A stretch of 64,000 nt of DNA from JBCCXZ01 sp965228005. GTDB lineage: Bacteria; Planctomycetota; Planctomycetia; Pirellulales; Lacipirellulaceae. The position numbers and the translations under genes were made by a program. How positions within the stretch are numbered: position 1 is the first letter of the stretch; each line of letters begins with the position of its first letter. This document shows positions 32,157 through 40,951 of this stretch, one piece after another. The stretch covers positions 868,001 through 932,000 of the forward strand of contig CBDDGV010000003.1 of the NCBI GenBank assembly GCA_965228005.1. The letters run 5' to 3'. Below the pieces are notes generated by a model. The model made no database searches and was not told where the DNA came from. It was given only the letters and a program-made list of their open reading frames with translations.

Positions 32157-33118
32157 TCTCGGCCTTCTGCCTGCTGCTGGTTGGGATTGCGCTGAGCGCG
32201 TTCTTCAGCGGCTCCGAGACCGGTTTCTACCGCGTGACGCGTGTGAGGCTGGTGGTCGATGCGCTCGGCGGGAACCGCATGTCCCGGGTGCTGCTGTTCC
32301 TTGCGAACAGGCCATCGTTGTTTGTTGCCACGACGCTGGTAGGGAACAACCTGGCGAACTACGTTACGTCGCTTGCGGTGGTGATCGGCTCGCAGCGTCT
32401 AGTCCCCGGTGGCGGCACAGCGGTAGACCTGCTGGCGCCGATCGCGCTGGCGCCCCTGCTGTTCATCGGGGGGGAACTCTTGCCGAAGAACCTGTTCTTC
32501 GAGGCCCCCAATCGTTTGCTGCAACGGTGTGCGCCGGGGATAGCCCTCTGCGGCGTGCTCTTCGCACCGATCACCGTAGTTCTGTGGGCCTTCAGCAAGC
32601 TTCTGGAGCGGGTCACCGGAGCTTCTCCCCAAGAGGCTCAACTCAAGATCGCCCGCCGAGAGCTCAACAACCTCTTCGCCGAAGGCCACGAGGCGGGAAT
32701 CCTCCAGCCGGTGCAGCGGACCCTTGCCCAATCCATGCTCCTCATCGCGAGCAAGCCGATTCACTCATTCGCTTCGCCGAAGGGCAGGGTGGTTCGTGCA
32801 ACCACCAAGATGAGCAAGAGCGACGTGCTTAAGCTCGCTCAGCGGCACCGACGCACCCTGCTGCCGGTGGAAGACCCGCAAGACGGACGGCGGCTGGTCG
32901 GTTACTTGCGGATGATCGATCTGTGCCTGGAAAAGGGCCCGGCCCTGCCGGAACCCAAACCGCTTGTTGAACTGCGAGATACCGACTCTTGCCTGTCCGC
33001 TCTGCGAGACCTGAGCCAAGCGGAAGACGCGCTCGGACATGTGGTTTCCGACAAGGGCGAGACGGTCGGTTTCGTCACCGGCCGCGAGCTCAGGCTAGCG
33101 CTCCTACGGGTGGAGTAA
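32153..33118 (+). CDS. CNNM/DUF21-family protein, short paralogue
   Basis: A 321-residue paralogue of the preceding gene with an ATGA overlap. The DUF21 domain (ALSAFFSGSETGFYRVTRVR, LFVATTLVGNNLANYVTSLA, IGGELLPKNLFFEAPNRL) and a CBS-pair region (SDKGETVGFVTGRELRLAL) are present. The C-terminal CorC/HlyC domain is absent, since the protein ends just after the second CBS motif. The pair may form a heteromer. Together with the permease this makes a three-gene coupled operon. Confidence 0.85.
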   Translation: MISAFCLLLVGIALSAFFSGSETGFYRVTRVRLVVDALGGNRMSRVLLFLANRPSLFVATTLVGNNLANYVTSLAVVIGSQRLVPGGGTAVDLLAPIALAPLLFIGGELLPKNLFFEAPNRLLQRCAPGIALCGVLFAPITVVLWAFSKLLERVTGASPQEAQLKIARRELNNLFAEGHEAGILQPVQRTLAQSMLLIASKPIHSFASPKGRVVRATTKMSKSDVLKLAQRHRRTLLPVEDPQDGRRLVGYLRMIDLCLEKGPALPEPKPLVELRDTDSCLSALRDLSQAEDALGHVVSDKGETVGFVTGRELRLALLRVE

Positions 33119-33160
33119 TCCGGGAGGCGACACAGGCGAAGCCGCTCTATCGGCTGCGTG

Positions 33161-33622
33161 CTAGGCCGCTCGTGCGGCGTCGATACGATCGATCAGGTCG
33201 TAGATGATCTGCGGCGTCTTGAAAGGTATCCAAACGACCGGTGCGCAGAACGCGATCTCACGACCGAACGCGCTGTCGCGGCGCAGCCTCATGACGGCTC
33301 GCGGCGGGTTGATTAAGGGGCTGAAGCTGAGGTTGGAGAAGTCCTTCAGCGGTATTTCCTCCTCCACGGCTCCGTTGCGGACCAGCAGAGAGTCTCCGCA
33401 ATCCCATACTTCGTCCACCAGGTCGAAGCAAAGCGCCCTCATCAAGCCGTAACCAAAGACCCCCATCACTAGAGGGACAACAACGAAAGGGCCCGGCAGT
33501 GGATTGTCGTCGGCTGCGAGCGCCACGATCTCCAATACCAAGAAGACGCCCAGTATGCCGAACCACAGGCAGGGGAATACACGCTTGTGAAAGAAGGTCA
33601 TGCTCGAGGAGATCTTGGTCAT
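33161..33622 (-). CDS. Small membrane protein with possible PH-like domain
   Basis: A 153-residue protein with two N-terminal helices (PCLWFGILGVFLVLEIVALA and GPFVVVPLVMGVFGYGLM), then a beta-rich region (DSLLVRNGAVEEEIPLKDFS, SNLSFSPLINPPRAVMRLRR). The pattern of two helices plus a beta domain resembles bacterial PH-domain membrane proteins, but no family motif is certain. It converges on the CNNM operon. Confidence 0.6.
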   Translation of the reverse strand: MTKISSSMTFFHKRVFPCLWFGILGVFLVLEIVALAADDNPLPGPFVVVPLVMGVFGYGLMRALCFDLVDEVWDCGDSLLVRNGAVEEEIPLKDFSNLSFSPLINPPRAVMRLRRDSAFGREIAFCAPVVWIPFKTPQIIYDLIDRIDAARAA

Positions 33623-33704
33623 GCCCGTGATTCGCTGAGCGGTCTACCGATACTGGCTGAAACGAACCTAGTCTTGGGCATCTCGGGGTGCATCGTGCGA
33701 CTGC

Positions 33705-33986
33705 TCACGAGAGCCCCGCCAGCACGGCCGCGCAGACGAGTCCCAGCACCACGACTCCGGCGACGACCCACGCCATGGCCGTGAGCCCTTCCGAGCGGTA
33801 CTTGGGCCCTTCGATCCGTCGCATGTCTGCCTCGGTGAGCCAATATCCGCAGGCCGGGCACTGCTCGAGGATTAGCTGGATCTCCCCGCCGCACTCGGGG
33901 CACGGCGCTGTGCCCTCATCCGAGGCGTCGTATTCGGGGTAGGAATCATCGTCCCACTCCTCTTCGTGCCAATTCTCGTCGGTCAT
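33705..33986 (-). CDS. Small zinc-ribbon protein with C-terminal membrane anchor
   Basis: A 93-residue protein from ATG 33986: an acidic N-terminus, a zinc ribbon CPECGGE...CPACGYWL with four cysteines, and a C-terminal membrane helix (AWVVAGVVVLGLVCAAVLAG). Tail-anchored zinc ribbons of this type often act as structural or regulatory small proteins; the function is unknown. An ATG at 34070 overlaps the divergent yjbQ-type gene and is less likely. Confidence 0.7.
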   Translation of the reverse strand: MTDENWHEEEWDDDSYPEYDASDEGTAPCPECGGEIQLILEQCPACGYWLTEADMRRIEGPKYRSEGLTAMAWVVAGVVVLGLVCAAVLAGLS

Positions 33987-34051
33987 GCGGTATGCTATGC
34001 CACGGTAGGTAACTGTGTCTTTAAGCTCGGCTAGAACGTAGTCTAGGGCCC

Positions 34052-34468
34052 ATGGTGCACCAAGAGACAATTGAACTGCGGACCGACGGTCACGGGCAGA
34101 TGCACGACCTGACCTCGCGCGTTGCGGAGGCGGTCAGTCGTTCAGGCGTGGTGACCGGCACCGTCAACGTGGCGAACCTGGGGTCGACCGGGGCGATCGG
34201 TTGCATCGAATTCGAGCCGGGGCTCGTTGCAGACCTCCCCTCCCTGTTGGACGGGCTCATACCGCCGTCGCCGGATTACGGACACGAGCAGGCGTGGCAC
34301 GACGGCAACGGTCACTCGCACCTGCAGGCGACCTGGCTCGGGCAGTCTCTGACGCTGCCAGTAACTGACGGGGCCCCGATGCTCGGCACCTGGCAGCAGG
34401 TGTTCCACCTAGAGTGCGACGTGAAGCCCCGGAGCCGCCGTGTGGTGGTCACGGTGATCGGCGATTGA
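34052..34468 (+). CDS. YjbQ-family protein (UPF0047, secondary thiamine-phosphate synthase-like)
   Basis: A 138-residue single-domain protein with the UPF0047 signature DGNGHSHLQATWLGQS and GTWQQVFHLECD near the C-terminus, together with SRSGVVTGTVNVANLGSTGA. The clustered His/Glu residues form the family's likely metal site. Weak thiamine-phosphate synthase activity has been reported for E. coli YjbQ, and the physiological role is unsettled. The length is normal. Confidence 0.9.
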   Translation: MVHQETIELRTDGHGQMHDLTSRVAEAVSRSGVVTGTVNVANLGSTGAIGCIEFEPGLVADLPSLLDGLIPPSPDYGHEQAWHDGNGHSHLQATWLGQSLTLPVTDGAPMLGTWQQVFHLECDVKPRSRRVVVTVIGD

Positions 34469-34487
34469 CGCGGTGCTCGTGGAGTGC

Positions 34488-34799
34488 TCAGTCTTCCGGC
34501 TGACCGAGATCAACCTGCGACCAATCGACCGCGGCCCCCGAGGCCTCAATCTCTGCGAGCAACCTTCTAGCCTCGTCGAGTTGATCGCGCGGGACGAGCA
34601 CCTCGACCCGCCCGGGCGCCTCTGCCTGAAAGCTCGCCGTGTAGCTTCCCGCTCGTACGGCGCGGATGCCCTCGGCCGAAAGGAGCGCAACGAGGCCCAC
34701 AGCCTCGTAATCCGAGGGTGTGGTGGTGAGCAGCACCGGTTGGTCGGTAGAATCTGCCAAGCCAAACTCACTTTGCCAGTAGTAACCAAGAGGAGACAC
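34488..34799 (-). CDS. DUF2007-like small protein
   Basis: A 103-residue protein with the pattern PVLLTTTPSDYEAVGLVALL, then SAEGIRAV and VEVLVPRDQLDEARRLLAEI, typical of DUF2007 (putative signal-transducing, ferredoxin-like fold with a GlnB-like layout). The start is GTG 34799. A TTG near 34757, beginning at LADSTDQ, would give a length closer to that of the family. The gene is placed tail-to-tail with the YjbQ gene. Confidence 0.68.
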   Translation of the reverse strand: MSPLGYYWQSEFGLADSTDQPVLLTTTPSDYEAVGLVALLSAEGIRAVRAGSYTASFQAEAPGRVEVLVPRDQLDEARRLLAEIEASGAAVDWSQVDLGQPED

Positions 34800-34870
34800 G
34801 ATTCTCTTCTCTTGGTTTCATTTTCCGCGAGCTGCACGCTCGGGGCAAGCAGGCTCGGCCTCACGCTGTG

Positions 34871-35122
34871 CTACTTTGAGTAGCCCAGCTCTTTGAGGAC
34901 CGACAGCATCTCTTCGTAATTGATGAATCGGCGGCGGTGCAGCATCTTGTACTGGTCGATCGCCCGGCCCAGCTCCGCGGCCTCCGGTGAGAGGTCGGTG
35001 TGGCTGCTCGCGAACTGGCGGCGTTCAGCTCCTTCCGCACTAGAACCGCTGGAACGTCGTCGGTCGACGAAGCCTTCTCCGGGCAAGATCGAGGGGGACG
35101 AATCGAGCGTTGCGGTAGACAT
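34871..35122 (-). CDS. Small conserved hypothetical protein
   Basis: An 83-residue soluble protein. The first 45 residues are Ser-rich and look disordered. The C-terminal half, ELGRAIDQYKMLHRRRFINY followed by EEMLSVLKELGYSK, is strongly helical and basic-aromatic, which suggests a small binding domain. Start ATG 35122 has AAGGA upstream. No family is recognised with certainty. Confidence 0.65.
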   Translation of the reverse strand: MSTATLDSSPSILPGEGFVDRRRSSGSSAEGAERRQFASSHTDLSPEAAELGRAIDQYKMLHRRRFINYEEMLSVLKELGYSK

Positions 35123-35516
35123 GGCCGGTATCCTTGCAGCAGGCGGATGAATGGGAGGGACTCTGGCTGGGTCAACGGCCCAGCAGACGGCGCACCGTTG
35201 CTAGGCAACTATACGTCGCCCAGAGGGCGGAGACGGGCCTCCCGCGGAGGGCCGGCGGCTGGGCCAGGTCGTCGCCTGTCCGACCCGTGTAATCGATTCA
35301 ACCCGTCGTATGGGCGGACGGATGTCTCAGTGAGTCGGTGCTGGCCGGAAGAAAACAACGGGGCCCGTTTAGCGGGCATCGTGACCGCCGAACGAGCCCC
35401 GGTCGCCCTGGGGGTTGTCTTCTTGTAGGGAGACACGAGCACGCCGCGCGCCGACGTAGCGTCCCGTGTTCCTCCACGGTTTTCGCTAGAGATGGCTTGT
35501 ATCCGTTACAAAGGAG
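35123..35516. other. 394-bp gap with a terminator
   Basis: Between two minus-strand hypothetical genes. It contains the terminator candidate at 35350-35400, the leader of the small gene at 34871-35122 and no recognisable coding sequence. Confidence 0.5.
35350..35400 (-). terminator. Rho-independent terminator candidate
   Basis: On the minus strand GGGGCTCGTT pairs with AACGGGCCCC (bases 35391-35400 and 35360-35369, one wobble), with an inner GC stem, followed by GTTGTTTTCTT. It lies about 115 bp beyond the stop of the gene at 35517. Confidence 0.5.
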
Positions 35517-35957
35517 CTAAGCGGTTGCTTCTTGCTCGTGCCGGAGCAGGCTTGCTAGCATCGCGCGGAAGACAGGGCCGACGGCCTGCATCTCACGGTC
35601 CTCGGCCTGGGAAACAACCAGGTACGTTGCCTCGGTCGTGGCTACTCCTCGGAGCTGAGCCGTGCTGATGAAATCGAAGAGGTAGAAGTCGACGTCGTAG
35701 CCCGTCACGAGCTGGCCATCGACTTGCTCCTCGACGGTTGAGACCTCCATGTCGCGGTATTCGGTGCGTAGCGCCGCGAGGGCCTCGTCGAACAGCGGCT
35801 CGAGGTCGGTTCCGGAGTCGTACTTGCCGGCGTGCCAGAAGGCCGTTTCAGGACTTGAGACGACGACTTGAGACCCCTTCGACTGCGTTTCGGACTCGAT
35901 GGTCCAATTGTCGGGGTACTCGAACCTCAGGCCGATGCTGTCGTAGAGTGCTGGCAT
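35517..35957 (-). CDS. Hypothetical protein with PsbP/DUF1795-like fold features
   Basis: A 146-residue protein beginning DSIGLRFEYPDNWTIESETQ, which resembles the opening of PsbP/DcrB/DUF1795-type domains. Alternating strands and a long helix follow (LEPLFDEALAALRTEYRDME; FRAMLASLLRHEQ). No signal peptide is seen, so it is probably cytoplasmic. Relatives include DcrB and some chaperone-like or immunity proteins; the function here is not assigned. Confidence 0.6.
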   Translation of the reverse strand: MPALYDSIGLRFEYPDNWTIESETQSKGSQVVVSSPETAFWHAGKYDSGTDLEPLFDEALAALRTEYRDMEVSTVEEQVDGQLVTGYDVDFYLFDFISTAQLRGVATTEATYLVVSQAEDREMQAVGPVFRAMLASLLRHEQEATA

Positions 35958-36199
35958 TAATGGGGTAGTGCAATTTGTGAAACGGGGAAAGCAGGAGGCC
36001 CGTGCCGGACGATTTGAAACTTACCAACAACGCCCTGGCAGCGGTAGCAGCTAGCACTTTGTTCATGGCCGTTCGATGAGTCGTGAGCGGCGTTGTCGGG
36101 TGTCGGCGGAGGTTGATACAGTCTCAGCCGCTTGCGCCTCGCTGGTCAACGAGAAGCTAGGCCTGTTCACCCTGTGCGACACGACTCCCTCAGCCCCGA

Positions 36200-37153
36200 G
36201 TGAGTAACGATTTGCCGCTTCTGGATTTTCCACTGTTCAGACGAAGCCGTCACTACTGGGCGGCTTTCGCCCTTCCAATCGCGCTGTGCGGTTGTTCGTC
36301 TTTGAGCAAACCCAAGATCATTCCGGACTCCATTGCGGCTTGCCGAGAGCTGGCCCAGCGGGGCGTGTCGGCTATGGAGATGGGCGACTCTGTCGAGGCG
36401 GAGCGGCTCCTGACAGGAGCTGTTGAGTCGGAGCCGACCGATGTGGAAGCTCGACGGCATCTCGCCGAGGCCATGTGGGCTAACGGAGACCACGCCGAGG
36501 CCGTGTTGCACATGGAAACCGCGTTGCAGCTCGCTCCTGGCCATCCAGAAACCGTGGTGCGGGTCGGAGAGATGCAGCTCGCTCTGGGGCAGACCCGTGG
36601 GGCCGAGCAACGGGCCGAACAGGCGTTGGCTCTCGCCCCAAGCATGCCCGAGGCTTGGGCGTTGCGGGGGCGTGTCTTCCGCGAACTCGGCGAGCCGAAA
36701 CGGGCGCTGGCCGACCTGCAGCAATCGTTGGCCTACGCACCGCAAGACAAGTCGGTATTGCAAGACGTGGCGGTTCTGCAGTTCGAGCTAAAGAGACCGC
36801 GACGCTGCCTCTCGACGCTCCACAATCTCTTGGACAGGTACCCTCACGGAGAGGAGCCGCAAGACGTGCTGTGGCTGGAGGGTCTGGCGTACGGCGCGCT
36901 GGATCGCCACGCCGACGCGGCCGAGAGTCTGGCCGAGGCGTCAAACCGCGGCAAGCCGCCCGCGGAGTTGCTCTACCACCTCGCGATGGCGTCGAACCAA
37001 TGCGGCGACGCTACGCGTGCTGCCGATGCCGCAGAGCGGGCGCTCGTTGCCGATGAGAGCCACGGCCCCAGCCGGGTGCTGCTCGCCAGCCTCCGCGAAG
37101 TCGGGAGCGGCGGTGACGCGGTGCGGCCGGCTTCGGGCACGATCTTGCGTTGA
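36200..37153 (+). CDS. TPR-repeat lipoprotein
   Basis: A 317-residue protein starting at GTG 36200. After about 20 residues comes a lipoprotein signal with lipobox ALCGC, giving a lipidated Cys near residue 32. TPR units cover about 50-300 (AEAMWANGDHAEAVLHMETA, PEAWALRGRVFRELGEPKRA, AELLYHLAMASNQCGDATRA). It is likely a membrane-tethered scaffold. It converges on the gene at 37158 with only 4 bp between. Confidence 0.75.
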   Translation: MSNDLPLLDFPLFRRSRHYWAAFALPIALCGCSSLSKPKIIPDSIAACRELAQRGVSAMEMGDSVEAERLLTGAVESEPTDVEARRHLAEAMWANGDHAEAVLHMETALQLAPGHPETVVRVGEMQLALGQTRGAEQRAEQALALAPSMPEAWALRGRVFRELGEPKRALADLQQSLAYAPQDKSVLQDVAVLQFELKRPRRCLSTLHNLLDRYPHGEEPQDVLWLEGLAYGALDRHADAAESLAEASNRGKPPAELLYHLAMASNQCGDATRAADAAERALVADESHGPSRVLLASLREVGSGGDAVRPASGTILR

Positions 37154-37157
37154 GGGG

Positions 37158-38051
37158 TTACCGCTTGCGGGCGACCTTCTTCTGCGGGGGAATCAAGTCC
37201 TCGCGGAAGCGTGATTCGTAGCGCATGCTGCTGGTCGCGCCCGCGAAACCGAGGATATTCTTGTCGACGTCCTGCCGTTGGGAAATCAGCCGACCGGATC
37301 GGATATCAAATCGCACAGTGCCCTTTGTGAGCCGCTGGACGAGTTGGGCCTCGATGTACGGCGAGATCGGCGTGAGGACGTCGTATTTGACCTCGATAGT
37401 GGCAACGCCCCGGCTGACAGACTTGAGCCTGCAGAGCCGGCGGGTACGGACCTCGGTCTTGGCGCCCCCCTTGCTTTCCGCCTCGATTTCGTAGGTCGTG
37501 GTCCACTTCTCACCCACCGCGATGCGTTGTTCAGGCAGTTCCAGAGTGATCGGGAGGTCGTCGCTGGTTGGGGGCTGCGGGTGTTTTTCTTCGCGGTCGA
37601 GGATCTTGCCGGAAGGCGAGATCTTCAGCACCGAGAGCGGCACGCCGACGGCGCGGGCGGCCGTTTCGTAGCCTTTGGGGGCCTGCTCATCGGCGGTGCT
37701 GTCGTAAGAGGTCTCGCCCTTGCCGGGCGTGCGGTTGCTCATCTTCACCGATTCGACGAGGTGCACGAACTGGATCGAGCCCTCGGGGAGCACGTCGGTC
37801 ACCTTCCAAGCTTTGATCGATTCGCTCCGCATCTCGACTTCCTGAGATGTGCCGTCGATGTTGCTGCGGATGTTGGCGGCGTGCTTGACGTTGTAGCGCA
37901 ACACCTCGCCAGACTGGAACTTGTACCGGAGCAGGTACTTCTTGCCGCCGTTGCGTTCGGGAGAGTCGGCCTGTGACTCGTTGGCGGCGGCGAGCCCGGC
38001 GACAAGCAGGAGCGCCGCGGAGATAATGCGGCAGAAGCGGTTGGTGTGCAT
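37158..38051 (-). CDS. Secreted protein of unknown function
   Basis: A 297-residue protein from ATG 38051 with a signal peptide (FCRIISAALLLVAGLAAANE). The mature part is beta-rich, with LLRYKFQSGEVLRYNVKH, VSLSV-type strands around VPLSVLKISPSGKILDREE, and GEKWTTTYEIEAESKGGAKT. The tail is basic (QKKVARKR). The arrangement looks like planctomycete DUF6263-type secreted proteins, but I am not certain. Upstream in-frame starts reach back into the nadK coding region and are not favoured. Confidence 0.65.
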   Translation of the reverse strand: MHTNRFCRIISAALLLVAGLAAANESQADSPERNGGKKYLLRYKFQSGEVLRYNVKHAANIRSNIDGTSQEVEMRSESIKAWKVTDVLPEGSIQFVHLVESVKMSNRTPGKGETSYDSTADEQAPKGYETAARAVGVPLSVLKISPSGKILDREEKHPQPPTSDDLPITLELPEQRIAVGEKWTTTYEIEAESKGGAKTEVRTRRLCRLKSVSRGVATIEVKYDVLTPISPYIEAQLVQRLTKGTVRFDIRSGRLISQRQDVDKNILGFAGATSSMRYESRFREDLIPPQKKVARKR

Positions 38052-38124
38052 CCTTGCACCTTCGGTTGGGTTTGTCCCGTGGCGGGAGCTGGCGTCAGTG
38101 ATCCAGGGTCGGCTGTTCTGCGGG

Positions 38125-39009
38125 TCAGTCGCCCAGTTCCAGGCGTCCACCCCAGCCGAGCTTCTCTCGGAGCGTGCGATAATAGCCGCGCCCGGCGACT
38201 TCCACCAAGCGGAAATCGGTTTCTGAGCGTCGAACCCGGACGCGGTCGCCCGGCTGCAAGCAGCGGACCACCCGGCCATCGACCAGCAACGCGGTGCCCT
38301 CGTTGGGGTGCGGAACGACGATTTCGTAACGCCGGTCGGCGGAATCGACCACCGGTCGGTTGGTCAGCGTGTGGGGGCTCAGCGGCGATACAACGAATGC
38401 CTGCAGCGACTTACGGAGGATCGGCCCGCCCGCCGAGAGGTTGTGGGCGGTGGAGCCCACCGGCGTGCTGATAATCAGCCCGTCGCACCGGTAGGTGGTT
38501 ACGAGCTCGTCGTCCACGAAGAGCTGTACGTCGAGGATGGCAAACGGAGCGCCTGCTAGCACCGACACTTCGTTGAGGCCTAGGTCGCTCAGTGCGGCTC
38601 CGTTGGAGGCGTCGATGACCTCGCAACGAAACATCAGGTGCGAGATCACGCGGTAGTCGCCCGCAACGATCTGGGCGAGCGCATCGGCCAGAGAGGCGGG
38701 TTTCACGTCGGCGAGGAAGCCCAGCCGTCCGAGGTTGACCCCAATCACCGGCAGCCTGCGGTCGCCCAGTCGACGAGACGAGCGGAGGATCGCACCGTCT
38801 CCTCCGAGCACGATCGCAAAATCGGCGGGCGTGTCGGGCACGTCCTCGCTGGCGTCGTCGACTACGCCGACCACCTCGAGGTACTCGTCGATGGTCGGGC
38901 GAAGTTCTTCGACTTCCCGACGGATCTCCTCACGGTGGCAATCCGCGAGGATCAGCGCGTGCGGGCGGTCGGGGTCGATCAGCACCGGTTTGGCAGGCTG
39001 CTGGGTCAT
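38125..39009 (-). CDS. nadK: NAD kinase
   Basis: A 294-residue NAD(+) kinase making NADP(+) from NAD(+) and ATP. The GGDG motif is at 69-72 (IVLGGDGAILRSSRR). It is followed by GVNLGRLGFLADV and the second signature RCDGLIISTPVGSTAHNLSA, where TPVGSTA binds the substrate. The length is normal. It heads a nadK, dxs, ispA, xseB, xseA series in which all genes share the minus strand; nadK is the most distal. Confidence 0.95.
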   Translation of the reverse strand: MTQQPAKPVLIDPDRPHALILADCHREEIRREVEELRPTIDEYLEVVGVVDDASEDVPDTPADFAIVLGGDGAILRSSRRLGDRRLPVIGVNLGRLGFLADVKPASLADALAQIVAGDYRVISHLMFRCEVIDASNGAALSDLGLNEVSVLAGAPFAILDVQLFVDDELVTTYRCDGLIISTPVGSTAHNLSAGGPILRKSLQAFVVSPLSPHTLTNRPVVDSADRRYEIVVPHPNEGTALLVDGRVVRCLQPGDRVRVRRSETDFRLVEVAGRGYYRTLREKLGWGGRLELGD

Positions 39010-39055
39010 ACTGGCAGCATAACAACGGCAGCGGGCACAGACGAGGCAACCGCGC

Positions 39056-40951
39056 CTAATGTTGGCAGGAGACTTCTGCGGCCTCTCGGCAGGCTTGGAC
39101 GATGCCTTCGAGACTCATGCCCATATCGGCCAGCAGCTCTTCGCGTTCGCCGTGCTCGACGAAGTGATCGGGGACACCCATCCTGCGGAGCCGGCTGGCG
39201 TCGACGCCCGCGTCTCCGGCCGCCTCAAGCACGGCGGAGCCGAACCCCCCGGCGAGTGCCGCTTCTTCCACCGTGAAAACGAACCCGCATTCCTCGATTG
39301 CGGCAAGCAGTGTCCCAACGTCGAGCGGCTTGATGAAACGGGCGTTGATGACGCGGATGGACAAGCCCTCCTCGGCGAGTACTCCGGCCGCTTCGACGCA
39401 GCGTGCCATCAACGCTCCGGCGGCGATCAGGCAACCGTCGGCGCCTTCCCGGACTACCTCCGCTTTGCCGAGTTCGATCGGTTGGGCGGGGCGTTCGACG
39501 GTCACCGCGTTGGCCTTGGGGTAGCGGATCGTGCAGGGGTGCTCGGAGGCCACGGCAAAGTCGAGCATCGCCGGCACATCGGCGGCGTCGCCCGGAGCCA
39601 TCACGACCATGTTGGGGAACACGCGGAGGTAGCCGAAGTCGAAGACGCCGTGGTGTGTGGGTCCGTCTGGCCCTGCCAAACCGCCGCGATCCAACATGAA
39701 CGTTACCGGCAGGTCCTGCAGCGCGACCTCCTGGAAGATGTGGTCGTAAGCCCGCTGCAAGAACGTGCTGTAGATGTCGACGATCGGTCGCATGCCGACT
39801 TTGGCTTGTCCCGCGGCGAACGCCACGGTGTGGGCCTCGCAGATGCCCGTGTCGAAGAAGCGGTTGGGGAACTCGTCGCGGACGGGTTCGAGTTTGTTCC
39901 CCTGGCACATCGCCGCGGTGAGCACCGTGACGCGCTCGTCCGCCCGCATCTTCTCCGCGATAGCAGAGGAGGCGACGTGGGTGTACGCCTTGGTCTTGCT
40001 CTTCTTCATCGCCACGACGCGGTTGTCGCTCCGCTCGAACATCGGCGGGGCGTGGAACAGCACCGGGTCTTCGGTGGCGGGCTGGAAACCGTGCCCCTTC
40101 TCGGTAACCACGTGGAGCAAAACAGGCGACTCGCTGCGGCGGACCATCTTAAGGTACTTCCGCAGGAGGCCGATGTTGTGGCCGTCGATGGGGCCGATGT
40201 ACCGGAAGCCTAGGTCTTCGAAGATCATGCCGCCGCTCAACCCGGCCTTGGCCGCTTCTTTGACTTGTGCGAGCAGCCGCTCGGTTGGGTCTCCGAGCAC
40301 AGGCACTCGGTTGAGTACCTTGACGATCTCGTCCTTCAGCCCCGTGTACAGGGGGTTGCTGCGGAGCCGATCGAGGTAGTCGGCCACGCCGCCTACGCGG
40401 GGGCAGATCGACATCTTGTTGTCGTTCAGGATGACCGTGAATTGGCCGCCCTGAGCCCGGGCGTTGTTCATGGCCTCGAAGACCACCCCCGAGGGGAAGG
40501 CGCCGTCGCCGATCACAGCGACCGCGTGCCGGCCCTCTTCGGGGCGGAGCAGGGCGTCGCCGCTGGCGAGCCCGAGCACGGTGGAAACGCTCGCGCCCGC
40601 GTGTCCGGTCATGAACAGGTCGTAGTCGCTCTCGACCGGGTTCGGGTAGCCCATCAGGCCGCCCTTGGTGCGGATGGTCTGGAACAGGTCGTAGCGACCG
40701 GTCAGGAGCTTGTGCGGGTAGATCTGGTGGCCTGTGTCCCAGATGAGTCGGTCCCGGCTGAAATCGAACACGTCGTGCAACGCGATACACAACTCGACCA
40801 CGCCGAGGTTCGACGCGAAGTGCGCACTCCGGCACGCCACGAGTCCGCAAAGAACGTCGCGTATCTCCGCGGCGAGTTGCTCCAACTCGTGCAGCTTCAG
40901 CCCGGCGAGGTCTTCGGGGCCGTTTAAATCGGAAAGGATTGTGTGCTTCAC
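39056..40951 (-). CDS. dxs: 1-deoxy-D-xylulose-5-phosphate synthase
   Basis: A 631-residue thiamine-diphosphate enzyme that makes deoxyxylulose 5-phosphate from pyruvate and glyceraldehyde 3-phosphate, the first step of the MEP isoprenoid route and a source for thiamine and pyridoxal phosphate. Landmarks are WDTGHQIYPHKLLTGRYD, the TPP motif beginning VIGDGAFPSG and ending in LNDNKMS, the transketolase-type segment DRGGLAGPDGPTHHGVFDFG and the C-terminal ACR domain. GAFPSG replaces the more usual GA-(I/M)-TAG. It starts inside the end of the prenyl synthase gene (4-base overlap), so the two are coupled. Confidence 0.95.
   Translation of the reverse strand: MKHTILSDLNGPEDLAGLKLHELEQLAAEIRDVLCGLVACRSAHFASNLGVVELCIALHDVFDFSRDRLIWDTGHQIYPHKLLTGRYDLFQTIRTKGGLMGYPNPVESDYDLFMTGHAGASVSTVLGLASGDALLRPEEGRHAVAVIGDGAFPSGVVFEAMNNARAQGGQFTVILNDNKMSICPRVGGVADYLDRLRSNPLYTGLKDEIVKVLNRVPVLGDPTERLLAQVKEAAKAGLSGGMIFEDLGFRYIGPIDGHNIGLLRKYLKMVRRSESPVLLHVVTEKGHGFQPATEDPVLFHAPPMFERSDNRVVAMKKSKTKAYTHVASSAIAEKMRADERVTVLTAAMCQGNKLEPVRDEFPNRFFDTGICEAHTVAFAAGQAKVGMRPIVDIYSTFLQRAYDHIFQEVALQDLPVTFMLDRGGLAGPDGPTHHGVFDFGYLRVFPNMVVMAPGDAADVPAMLDFAVASEHPCTIRYPKANAVTVERPAQPIELGKAEVVREGADGCLIAAGALMARCVEAAGVLAEEGLSIRVINARFIKPLDVGTLLAAIEECGFVFTVEEAALAGGFGSAVLEAAGDAGVDASRLRRMGVPDHFVEHGEREELLADMGMSLEGIVQACREAAEVSCQH

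Noticed and set aside
38052..38279. 76-residue upstream extension of the secreted protein at 37158
   Set aside because: It overlaps the end of nadK and would bury the clear signal peptide.
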